NCBI GenBank assembly: GCA_030549955.1
Contig: JAUQQI010000098.1
Coordinates: 1-5,654 of the forward strand
Reading direction: 5' to 3'
From: Chloroflexota bacterium
GTDB lineage: Bacteria > Chloroflexota > Dehalococcoidia > JAUQQI01
Length of the DNA: 5,654 bases
The stretch's first letter is position 1; every line of letters starts with the position of its first letter. Position numbers and translations under genes: made by a program. The notes under the pieces were generated by a model. It ran no database searches. It saw only the letters and a program-made list of their open reading frames with translations, and was not told the origin of the DNA. Of this stretch, positions 1 to 5,415 are shown one piece after another.

Positions 1-29
1 CGGGCAAGTGAGGCATAAAGGCTGGCCGG

Positions 30-473
30 ATGCCGCGCAAGCTTGAGCGGGTGCTGGTGGCCGTTAACGGTAGCCCCCTGGACGCTGAGGTGGTGGCCCT
101 TTCCATCCACCTGGCCCGGCGGGATAAGGCGAAAGTTTTTGTAATCTATGTTATTGAAGTAAAGCGGACCCTCCCGCTGGAGGCAACCCTCGACGAGGAG
201 GTCGTCAAGGGGGAGAGAATCCTGGACAACGCCGAGGCGGTAGCCGAGTCCCTCGGCTACCAGGTGGAGACGGAGCTTTTGCAGGCTCGGGAGGCGGGGC
301 CCACCATTGTTGACGAGGCCGAGAGTCGCAACGTCGATATGATCGTTCTGGGACTGCCTTATAAAAAGCGGTTTGGGGAATTCAACATTGGCCGAACGGT
401 GCCGTACGTTCTGAAGAATGCCAGGTGCCAGGTGGTCCTCTGGCGGGAACCCCTGGAACTGGCTGGGCGCTGA
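30..473 (+). CDS. Universal stress protein (UspA) family, single domain
   Basis: This 147-residue protein has the length and layout of a single-domain UspA protein, a Rossmann-like alpha/beta fold that usually dimerises in the cytoplasm and often binds ATP. The first strand plus loop is seen as RVLVAVNGSPLDAE (residues 7-20), the second strand as KVFVIYVIEV (35-44), and the VDMIVLG strand at 102-108. The C-terminal end PYVLKNARCQVVLWR (125-139) matches the family's 'xxVLxxAxCPVLVVR' ending. The ATP loop, usually G-x2-G-x9-G-[S/T], reads G108-x2-Y111-x9-G121-R122, and the usual first-loop Asp is Asn13, so nucleotide binding may be weak or lost. An AAAGG at 17-21 precedes the ATG by 8 bases. 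The gene lies 25 bases before two RCK genes. USPs next to cation or amino-acid transporters often act as their regulators, so a role in transport control is inferred from context. The family call is secure; the ligand is not. Confidence 0.9.
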   Translation: MPRKLERVLVAVNGSPLDAEVVALSIHLARRDKAKVFVIYVIEVKRTLPLEATLDEEVVKGERILDNAEAVAESLGYQVETELLQAREAGPTIVDEAESRNVDMIVLGLPYKKRFGEFNIGRTVPYVLKNARCQVVLWREPLELAGR

Positions 474-498
474 GGCCGCTTGAAGGGGTGAGGAACCG

Positions 499-897
499 GT
501 GAAAGTCATCATCATGGGCTGCGGTCGGGTCGGAGCAATGCTCGCCTGGATGCTCGACCGGGAGGGTCACGAGGTGACCGTTATGGACATCGACCCGAAT
601 GCATTCAGGTTTTTGCCGCCGGATTTTAAGGGGATCCCGATTGTCGGCAACGGCATCGACGAGGACGACCTGCGGCGGGCAGGGATCGAGGAGGCCGACG
701 CCTTCGTGGCCGCTACCCGGGGCGACAACCGGAACGTGATGGCGTGCCAGATTGCCAAGCACATCTACGGGGTCCCGAAGGTCGTCTGCCGGATCTTCGA
801 CCCGATCCGGGAGGACCTTTACCGACGGCTGGGCCTCGTGACGATTTCGCCCACGGTGATTAGCGCGAAGCTCTTCAAAGAGGCCCTCGAACAGTAG
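499..897 (+). CDS. TrkA-N / RCK_N domain protein, short form without RCK_C
   Basis: At 132 residues this is one Rossmann nucleotide-binding domain of the RCK (regulator of K+ conductance) type. It has the glycine loop G7-C-G-R-V-G12 after the first strand and an acidic residue, Asp30, at the end of strand two, which typically contacts the ribose of NAD(H) or an adenine nucleotide. VGNGIDEDDLRRAGIEEADA (49-68) is the usual TrkA-N 'GDAxxxxxLxxAGIxxAD' segment, and RGDNRNVMACQIAK (74-87) is the following helix. The protein ends soon after the first crossover helices, so the ligand-sensing RCK_C domain is absent. The GTG start is supported by a purine-rich stretch GAAGGGGTGAGGA at 482-494. RCK proteins gate K+ channels or transporters (Trk, Ktr and relatives) from the cytosolic face as rings. 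The next gene is a full-length RCK protein, so the two may form a mixed ring. No membrane subunit is visible in the window. Confidence 0.9.
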   Translation: MKVIIMGCGRVGAMLAWMLDREGHEVTVMDIDPNAFRFLPPDFKGIPIVGNGIDEDDLRRAGIEEADAFVAATRGDNRNVMACQIAKHIYGVPKVVCRIFDPIREDLYRRLGLVTISPTVISAKLFKEALEQ

Positions 898-910
898 CGA
901 AAGGCCGGTC

Positions 911-1573
911 ATGTATATCATCATTGTCGGTGGCGGTAAGGTCGGCTATTACCTGGCCCGGACCCTGATCAATGAAGGTCACGAGGTTCTGGTCATTGAG
1001 CAGAATCCGCAGAAGTGCGAACGGATCGCCGACGAGCTTGGCACGGTTGTCCTCCGGGGCGACGGCTGTGAGGCGTCGACCCTGGCCGAGGCCGGGGCAA
1101 GCCGGGCGGATATGCTCATCGCCGTCACGGGCGACGACGAGGATAATCTGGTCGCCTGCCAGGTGGCCAAGGTCCGGTTTAAAGTGCCCCGAACGATTGC
1201 CCGGATAAACAACCCGAAAAATGAGCGGATTTTCAAGCGGCTCGGCATCGACGTGACGGTGAGCGCAACCAACGTCATCCTCGAGCACATCGAGCACGAG
1301 GTTCCAACCCATCCGCTGACCCGGTTGCTGGAGTTGCGGGACCTCGGCCTCGAAATTATCGAGGTCCGGATCCCGCCGACTTCGCCCGTGGTCGGTAAGC
1401 GTCTCGCTGACGTCAAACTGCCGTCGCCGAGTGTCCTGGCAGCGGTTATTTCCCGGGGTCGGGGTGCCCTTATCCCGAACGCCGACACGGTCTTCCAGGC
1501 TAACGACGAGGTCCTGGCCGTCGTTTCGCCCGAGGTCGAGGCCGAATTCCGCCGGGTACTGACCGGCGCCTGA
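911..1573 (+). CDS. TrkA/KtrA-type potassium transport regulator (RCK_N + RCK_C)
   Basis: This 220-residue protein has the length of KtrA-like single-unit regulators, not the tandem, roughly twice as long TrkA of enterobacteria. The RCK_N domain (about 1-130) shows the G7-G-G-K-V-G12 loop, Glu30 at the end of strand two, and RGDGCEASTLAEAGASRADM (49-68). TGDDEDNLVACQVAK (73-87) and LGIDVTVSAT (111-120) follow. The RCK_C domain (about 138-218) shows the characteristic EIIEVRIPPTSPVVGKRLADV (148-168 region), then VLAAVISRGRGALIPNADT (175-193) and the ANDEVLAVVSPE stretch (197-208). RCK_C usually binds a regulatory ligand such as c-di-AMP or ions; which one applies here cannot be read from sequence. 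The ATG lies 6 bases after AAAGG (900-904) and 13 bases after the stop of the short RCK gene, so co-translation is likely. The probable role is cytosolic gating subunit of a K+ or related cation transporter encoded elsewhere. Confidence 0.92.
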   Translation: MYIIIVGGGKVGYYLARTLINEGHEVLVIEQNPQKCERIADELGTVVLRGDGCEASTLAEAGASRADMLIAVTGDDEDNLVACQVAKVRFKVPRTIARINNPKNERIFKRLGIDVTVSATNVILEHIEHEVPTHPLTRLLELRDLGLEIIEVRIPPTSPVVGKRLADVKLPSPSVLAAVISRGRGALIPNADTVFQANDEVLAVVSPEVEAEFRRVLTGA

Positions 1574-1584
1574 GGGGGGCGAAG

Positions 1585-2424
1585 ATGCCGAAGAAGGTCG
1601 CCTATCTGGGACCGCCCGGAACCTTCGCCGAACAAGCTACCCTCGCCTATGACCCCGCAGCCGACTTACTGCCCCTGAGCAGCATCCCGGCGGTGGCCTC
1701 GGCGGTGGAGACCGGCATGGCCGACGAAGGGGCGGTGCCCATTGAAAACAGCCTCGAGGGGTCGGTTTCGGCAACCCTGGACCTGCTTATCCACGAATCG
1801 AGCCTGCTTATTCGCCACGAGCTGGTGCTGCCCATCGACCACTACCTGCTCGTTAAGCCCGGAACCGACCCGCGCAAGGTCCGCGTAATCTTCTCCCACC
1901 CGCAGGCCCTGGGCCAGTGCCGCCGTTTCATCGAGCGTTGCTTCCCCAAGGCCGAGGCGGTCGCCTCCCTGAGCACGGCCGCGGCCGTCGAAGAGATGAT
2001 GAACTACCCGGAGAATGCGGCCGCGGCCATTGGCACCCTCCGGGCCGCCGAACTCTACGGGGCCGAGGTCCTGGCCGCCCGGATTCAGGACCACCCGGTG
2101 AACCTGACCCGGTTCGTGGTCCTGGCCCTGGCCGACCACCCGCCGACCGGGGACGACAAGACTTCGGTCTGCTTTGCGGTCGCCGGAGACGACCGGCCGG
2201 GCACTCTGGTGGCCGCTCTCCAGGAGTTTGCCCGGCGGCAGATCAACCTGACCAAGATCGAGTCCAGGCCGTCCCGGCAGGGGCTGGGCAAGTACATTTT
2301 TCTGGCCGACCTCCAGGGCCACCGCCTCGACCCGGTCGTCGCCGAGGCCCTGGAGGCCCTGCGGGCCCACTGCACCATGGTTAAAGTTTTCGGCTCATAC
2401 CCGCGCTTTAAAGATGATGTTTAG
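1585..2424 (+). CDS. pheA: Prephenate dehydratase with C-terminal ACT domain
   Basis: This cytoplasmic enzyme converts prephenate to phenylpyruvate with loss of water and CO2, the committed step toward phenylalanine. At 279 residues it is the monofunctional form, with no chorismate mutase domain. The catalytic PDT domain (1-185) carries YLGPPGTFAEQA (7-18), PIENSLEGSV (52-61), SHPQALGQC (104-112), STAAA (130-134) and the N173-L-T-R-F177 segment, whose Thr-Arg-Phe is the hallmark catalytic motif. The ACT domain (about 193-275) has D203-R-P-G-T-L-V209, equivalent to the GALV motif of other PheA proteins, and ESRP at 226-229. Together these form the phenylalanine allosteric site, so feedback inhibition by Phe is expected. 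The C-terminal VKVFGSYPR (266-274) matches the typical PheA ending. The ATG is 11 bases after the upstream stop, with a G-rich SD-like stretch (AGGGGGGCGAAG) in between. No tyrA, aroF or pheT lies beside it, so it is separated from its pathway partners here. Confidence 0.97.
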   Translation: MPKKVAYLGPPGTFAEQATLAYDPAADLLPLSSIPAVASAVETGMADEGAVPIENSLEGSVSATLDLLIHESSLLIRHELVLPIDHYLLVKPGTDPRKVRVIFSHPQALGQCRRFIERCFPKAEAVASLSTAAAVEEMMNYPENAAAAIGTLRAAELYGAEVLAARIQDHPVNLTRFVVLALADHPPTGDDKTSVCFAVAGDDRPGTLVAALQEFARRQINLTKIESRPSRQGLGKYIFLADLQGHRLDPVVAEALEALRAHCTMVKVFGSYPRFKDDV

Positions 2425-2427
2425 GTC

Positions 2428-2434
2428 AGGAGGT
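2428..2434 (+). promoter_or_regulatory. Strong Shine-Dalgarno site for the M28 peptidase gene
   Basis: AGGAGGT lies 5 bases before the GTG at 2440, inside the 15-base gap after the pheA stop. It is the closest match to the anti-SD sequence that I found in the window, and it decides the GTG start: no ATG is in frame nearby and the protein begins naturally here. Confidence 0.8.
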
Positions 2435-2439
2435 CCCGG

Positions 2440-3813
2440 GTGAATCTGGAGCTTGTCGACAAACTGGTCACCGGCGAGGTATTCAGCTCGGACCGGGCAC
2501 TCAGGCACCTGCTCTTTCTGTGCGACGACCTCGGCAGCCGGTTTGCGGGGAGTCCCCAGGAACGGCGGGCGGCCGAATATATCGCCGAACAGCTCGGCGA
2601 GTTCGGCTACGAACCGGTGGTCGAGACCTTCGAGTTCATCGGCTGGCAGCGGGGGGCCGCATCCCTCGAAGTCGTAAGCCCGTTCCGGCGGGAGCTCCCG
2701 GCGCTGGTCCTGCCGTACAGCCAGCCGGCCGACCTGACCGCCGAGCTCGTCCCGGTTGGTGAGGGCGAGGCCGAAGACTTCGCCCGGGTCGGTGACCGGC
2801 TCGCCGGGAAGATTGCCCTCTGCGCCGCCGAGACGACGCCGGCCCCTGGCCGGCGAGCAAGCCACCGCCGGGAAAAATACCGCCGGGCAGTCGAAGCCGG
2901 GGCCGTCGGCTTTATCTTCTGGAATCAGAACCCGGGGCAGGTCGTTATAACCGGGAGTCTGGCCAGTGATGCCGGAGCCCCGATTCCGGGCTTTGGCATC
3001 TCCCGGGAATCCGGCCTGTTTCTCCTGCGGCTGCTGGAGCGGGGACCGGTGACGGTCCGGCTTACCGGCGGGGGCAGCACGGTCCGGCTGACGTCCCAGA
3101 ATGTTATTGCCGACCTTCCGGGCCGGTCGGAGGAACTTATCATCGTCGGGGCCCATTACGACGGCCATGATATCTCCCAGGGGGCCCTGGATAATGCGGC
3201 CGGGACGGTTGTCGGCCTTGAAATCGCCCGGGCCCTCCGGGCCACGGTGACCGAACCCCTCGAGCGGACGGTCCGGTTTATCTTCTTCGGGGCCGAAGAA
3301 GTCGGGCTGGTCGGCTCCTGGCGGTATGCGGAGCGCCACCGGGACGAGCTGGGTCGGGTGGTCTTTATGCTCAACCTGGACACGGCCGCCCGGGGCCGGC
3401 TCGGAACCGAGTGCCTGGTCCTGACCGGCTGGCCGGAGCTCGTCGGCTACTTCCGGGACCTCAGCCGGCGGCTCGGCTACGACTTCGGGGTCGAAGACCG
3501 GTTCAATACCCATTCGGACCACTTCCCCTTCGCCGTGGCCGGGATTCCAACGGCGACCCTGACCTCCAACGACCGGGCCGACGGCCTGGTGGGGCGGGGT
3601 TGGGGGCACACCCCGGCCGATACGGTCGACAAGGTCTCCCCGAAGTCCCTTCAGGGCGCGGCCATGGTCGGGGCGCGGGTCGTTCTCTCGGTTGCGGCCG
3701 GCCAGGAGCTGGCCGGGCTTCGGCGGTCGCCAGCGGAACTCGAACGATTCCTGCTGGAAGAGCGGCTTCTTGACGAGCTCCGGCAGCAGGGCCGGTTTCC
3801 ATTAACCGTTTAA
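2440..3813 (+). CDS. M28-family zinc aminopeptidase-like protein with inserted PA-like domain
   Basis: This 457-residue protein has the architecture of M28 metallopeptidases, di-zinc exopeptidases that release N-terminal amino acids. The N-terminal part (about 20-75) holds the family opening with SRFAGSPQERRAAEYIAEQL (33-52). Residues about 76-215 form a PA-like inserted domain with GKIALC (123-128) and AVEAGAVGFIFWN (150-162). The catalytic domain (about 220-420) has all expected residues: His239 and Asp241 in AHYDGH, bridging Asp251 in LDNAAG, catalytic Glu286 and zinc-binding Glu287 in FGAEE, Asp314 in NLD, and His390 in GHTPADTVDK. The enzyme is therefore probably active. There is no signal peptide or membrane segment, unlike many secreted M28 enzymes, so a cytoplasmic role in peptide turnover is inferred. 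A charged, Leu-rich helical tail (about 422-452) follows the catalytic core. The preferred substrate cannot be told from the sequence; carboxypeptidase-like members also exist in this family. Confidence 0.93.
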   Translation: MNLELVDKLVTGEVFSSDRALRHLLFLCDDLGSRFAGSPQERRAAEYIAEQLGEFGYEPVVETFEFIGWQRGAASLEVVSPFRRELPALVLPYSQPADLTAELVPVGEGEAEDFARVGDRLAGKIALCAAETTPAPGRRASHRREKYRRAVEAGAVGFIFWNQNPGQVVITGSLASDAGAPIPGFGISRESGLFLLRLLERGPVTVRLTGGGSTVRLTSQNVIADLPGRSEELIIVGAHYDGHDISQGALDNAAGTVVGLEIARALRATVTEPLERTVRFIFFGAEEVGLVGSWRYAERHRDELGRVVFMLNLDTAARGRLGTECLVLTGWPELVGYFRDLSRRLGYDFGVEDRFNTHSDHFPFAVAGIPTATLTSNDRADGLVGRGWGHTPADTVDKVSPKSLQGAAMVGARVVLSVAAGQELAGLRRSPAELERFLLEERLLDELRQQGRFPLTV

Positions 3814-3816
3814 GGG
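3812..3816 (+). promoter_or_regulatory. SD-like AAGGG that favours the second ATG of the microprotein gene
   Basis: AAGGG overlaps the stop codon of the peptidase gene. It lies only 2 bases before the first ATG (3819) but 8 bases before the second in-frame ATG (3825). Normal SD spacing therefore favours the second ATG and a 38-residue product. Confidence 0.5.
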
Positions 3817-3824
3817 CAATGACG

Positions 3825-3941
3825 ATGGTTGACCACGCCTTCGGCCTGCGGATTGGGATCGGAATCATCGTGCTGGTTACCCTTGCAATCTTGCTGCTCG
3901 GTGCGCTCTTCTGGAGCTACCGCCGGGGCCAGTTCCAGTAA
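3825..3941 (+). CDS. Single-pass membrane microprotein, CcoS/FixS-like C-terminal end
   Basis: This 38-residue open frame (40 residues if ATG 3819 is used) fills the space between the peptidase and glycosidase genes, with 11-base gaps on both sides. Residues 10-29 are an almost unbroken hydrophobic helix (IGIGIIVLVTLAILLLGALF), followed by W30-S-Y-R-R-G-Q-F-Q38. The two Arg after the helix suggest a cytoplasmic C-terminus. The W-x3-R-G-Q-F pattern directly after the helix recalls CcoS/FixS, the small cbb3 cytochrome oxidase maturation proteins, which have a Trp at the membrane edge and a following 'SGQF/Y-DD' segment. The acidic tail seen in CcoS is missing here, and no oxidase or copper-ATPase gene is in the window. 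The resemblance may therefore be real but divergent, or just a shared membrane-edge motif. That this is a translated gene is supported by spacing, SD and hydrophobic pattern; the function is unproven. Confidence 0.7.
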   Translation: MVDHAFGLRIGIGIIVLVTLAILLLGALFWSYRRGQFQ

Positions 3942-3952
3942 GCCGCCGGGGG

Positions 3953-5044
3953 GTGGGGAGGAACCGGCTGGCTTACCGCCTGGGTATCATTGTCCTGGGG
4001 CTTGCCCTCTGCTGGCAGTCGGGCGCCCAACCCCTGCCCCCCTTTGTTCCCCCTGAACCGGACCCCTGGGTCCCGCCCCACCCGGTGCTGGGGGTCCATA
4101 CCCGCCTGACCGATGAGTCCGACCCCCAGAAGATTCGTCGGACCCTCAGCATGGTTCGGGCCATGGGGGCAGTGTGGGTTGTCGAGTATTTCCCCTGGGG
4201 ATACCACGAGCCTCAGCCCGGGATCTTCCACTGGCAGCACTCGGACCTTGTGGTCTCGGAGGCCCACCGCCTCGGTCTCAAGCTCATCGCCCGGGTCGAC
4301 TACGTGCCCGACTGGGCCCGCCCCCCAAACACGAACGTGAAGTACCTTACGGCCGAGCGCTGGGCCGATTTTGGCCGGTTCCTGACAGCCTTTGCGACCC
4401 GCTACCGGGGATTAGTGTACGGCTACGTGGTCTGGAACGAGCCAAATTTGGCCGCCGAATGGGGGTTTCGGCCGCCGGATCCGGCTGAGTACGCCGGTCT
4501 CCTCCGGGTGGCGTATGAAGCCATCAAACAGGCCGACCCGGCCGCCCGGGTCGCCCTGGCTGGCCTCGCCCCAACGGTCGAGCGGTCGGCGCGGGCGATG
4601 CCGGACCTGGATTTCCTCGAAGCCGTTTACCGGGCCGGGGGCCGGGACTTTTTCGACGCGGTCGCGGTCCACGCTTACGGGGGCGTCCGGCCTCCGAACG
4701 ACCCGCCCGCCCCGGACCGGGTGAACTTTGCCCGCCTGGAGCTCATTCGGGACATAATGGTCCGAAACGGGGACGGTGCCAAGCCGGTCTGGGTAACGGA
4801 GGCCGGCTGGAACGACCACCCCTACTGGAAGGGGGCGGTATCGCCGGCGGCGCGGATCGACTACACAATCCGGGCACTTGAAATGGCCGAGCGGAACTGG
4901 CCGTACGTCCAGGTTGTTGCCTTCTGGCTCTTCCGCCTGCCCCGGCCGGCCCGAAATTTCAACGATTATTTTGCGTTCGTTGCCCCCGATTTTACGCCGC
5001 GGCCCATCTACTATGCCGTTCGGGCCTGGGCCCTGGGCGAATGA
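3953..5044 (+). CDS. Exported clan GH-A glycoside hydrolase (GH39/GH5-like)
   Basis: This 363-residue protein has an N-terminal export signal: basic MGRNRLAYR, hydrophobic core LGIIVLGLALC (10-20), then SGA (23-25) as a plausible cleavage site. Cys20 sits in LALC, which fits a lipobox poorly. A Pro-rich linker follows (27-44). The rest reads as a (beta/alpha)8 retaining glycosidase. LGVHTRL (46-52) opens the barrel, and WVVEYFPWGYHEPQPGIFHW (75-94) resembles the 'WxRxdfxWxxiEPxxGxfdW' segment of GH39/GH5 relatives. Y160-region VVWNEPNL holds the acid/base Glu163, AVHAYGG has His240 and Tyr242, and WVTEAGW holds the nucleophile Glu283. VVAFWLFRLP (321-330) is the usual late aromatic strand. 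Both catalytic Glu are present, so it is probably active on an extracellular or cell-wall polysaccharide; the substrate is unknown. No transporter or other sugar-degrading enzyme is beside it. The start is uncertain by a few codons because a strong SD-like site lies just inside the frame. Confidence 0.88.
   Translation: MGRNRLAYRLGIIVLGLALCWQSGAQPLPPFVPPEPDPWVPPHPVLGVHTRLTDESDPQKIRRTLSMVRAMGAVWVVEYFPWGYHEPQPGIFHWQHSDLVVSEAHRLGLKLIARVDYVPDWARPPNTNVKYLTAERWADFGRFLTAFATRYRGLVYGYVVWNEPNLAAEWGFRPPDPAEYAGLLRVAYEAIKQADPAARVALAGLAPTVERSARAMPDLDFLEAVYRAGGRDFFDAVAVHAYGGVRPPNDPPAPDRVNFARLELIRDIMVRNGDGAKPVWVTEAGWNDHPYWKGAVSPAARIDYTIRALEMAERNWPYVQVVAFWLFRLPRPARNFNDYFAFVAPDFTPRPIYYAVRAWALGE
3955..3962 (+). 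promoter_or_regulatory. SD-like GGGGAGGA inside the first codons of the glycosidase frame
   Basis: GGGGAGGA begins within the GTG codon used here as the start (3953) and lies 5 bases before an in-frame CTG at 3968. The GTG itself has only a G/C-rich upstream stretch. Either the GTG is used with a weak SD, or translation starts at the rare CTG, which would shorten the signal peptide by five residues and keep its hydrophobic core. Confidence 0.35.
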
Positions 5045-5056
5045 GGTTAACCGGTG

Positions 5057-5062
5057 TAATAT
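5057..5062 (+). promoter_or_regulatory. Candidate -10 box in the AT-richer gap
   Basis: TAATAT lies in the only sizeable AT-rich gap of the window, 47 bases before the ATG of the unknown gene at 5109. A possible -35 at the usual distance (TGGGCG, 5034-5039) matches the consensus poorly. It could start a transcript covering the unknown gene and pfk, but the box could arise by chance. Confidence 0.3.
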
Positions 5063-5108
5063 TGTTTTCTGGAGCAACTCTCTGTCTTTTCCGGAGGCGG
5101 AGTGACCG

Positions 5109-5402
5109 ATGGTGGAACCGAATATCAAGTTCGTAACCCGGACCCGGAGCCACGATTACTACCTGGTTAAAGAGGGGGACCGCTACTTCGTCCTGCGGGT
5201 ACCTCCCGAGGTTCCGGAGAACTCGAAGCGCCGGGTCGAGGCCCACGGCTACCGGGGCGAGCGGGTGCCGTGGGCGTGCCTGCCCGATAAGGTCCGAAAC
5301 TGGCTTGGCCGGGCCCGGTTCGGTCCGGACGGGCACTCCGAATACGTCATCCAGCGGCCGAAGAAGGAGGTCAGGCTGCCGGTCGAAATCGCCCTGAGAT
5401 AA
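5109..5402 (+). CDS. Hypothetical basic protein of 97 residues
   Basis: I do not recognise this family. The frame is convincing: it has a GGAG at 5099-5102 six bases before the ATG, a further GGAGG at 5093-5097, and the same GC-rich codon style as its neighbours. It is followed 13 bases later by pfk. The protein is short, soluble and rich in Arg and Lys, with one Cys and no signal peptide or membrane segment. The N-terminal half looks like a beta hairpin: [20 protein letters not shown] (16-35) alternates aromatic or aliphatic residues with charged ones around an EGD turn. A conserved-looking middle includes [20 protein letters not shown]. The C-terminus returns to strand-like [20 protein letters not shown] small nucleic-acid-binding or enzyme-regulating fold is possible but is only a guess. 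Its position before pfk suggests co-transcription, not necessarily a shared function. Confidence 0.75.
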   Translation: MVEPNIKFVTRTRSHDYYLVKEGDRYFVLRVPPEVPENSKRRVEAHGYRGERVPWACLPDKVRNWLGRARFGPDGHSEYVIQRPKKEVRLPVEIALR

Positions 5403-5415
5403 ACGGTCGGCGGGG

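Noticed and set aside
1..29. Tail of an upstream gene ending at 9-11 or 16-18
   Set aside because: Both stops are plausible ends for a co-directional gene, but only two to five codons are visible, which is too few to support a call.
1666..2370. Long open frame on the minus strand opposite pheA (234 residues)
   Set aside because: It is a shadow of the GC-rich codon pattern of pheA: low-complexity Gly/Arg/Gln composition, no recognisable motif, and complete overlap with a gene that has all family motifs.
2395..3609. 404-residue open frame on the minus strand opposite the M28 peptidase
   Set aside because: Its length comes from the lack of stop codons in GC-rich antisense. It is Pro/Gly/Arg rich without domain signatures, while the plus strand carries an intact metalloenzyme.
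2400..3700. Very frequent CCGG tetranucleotides, considered as a repeat or methylation signal
   Set aside because: They follow from C-ending codons placed before the favoured Arg codon CGG and from GCC-GG junctions; no regular spacing or inverted-repeat arrangement was seen.
3811..3960. Possible rho-independent terminator between the peptidase and glycosidase genes
   Set aside because: No stable stem followed by a T-run is present; the space is better explained by the small membrane-protein gene.
4412..5128. 238-residue open frame on the minus strand opposite the glycosidase
   Set aside because: Compositional shadow; no motif and no SD, and the plus-strand glycosidase has both catalytic Glu motifs.
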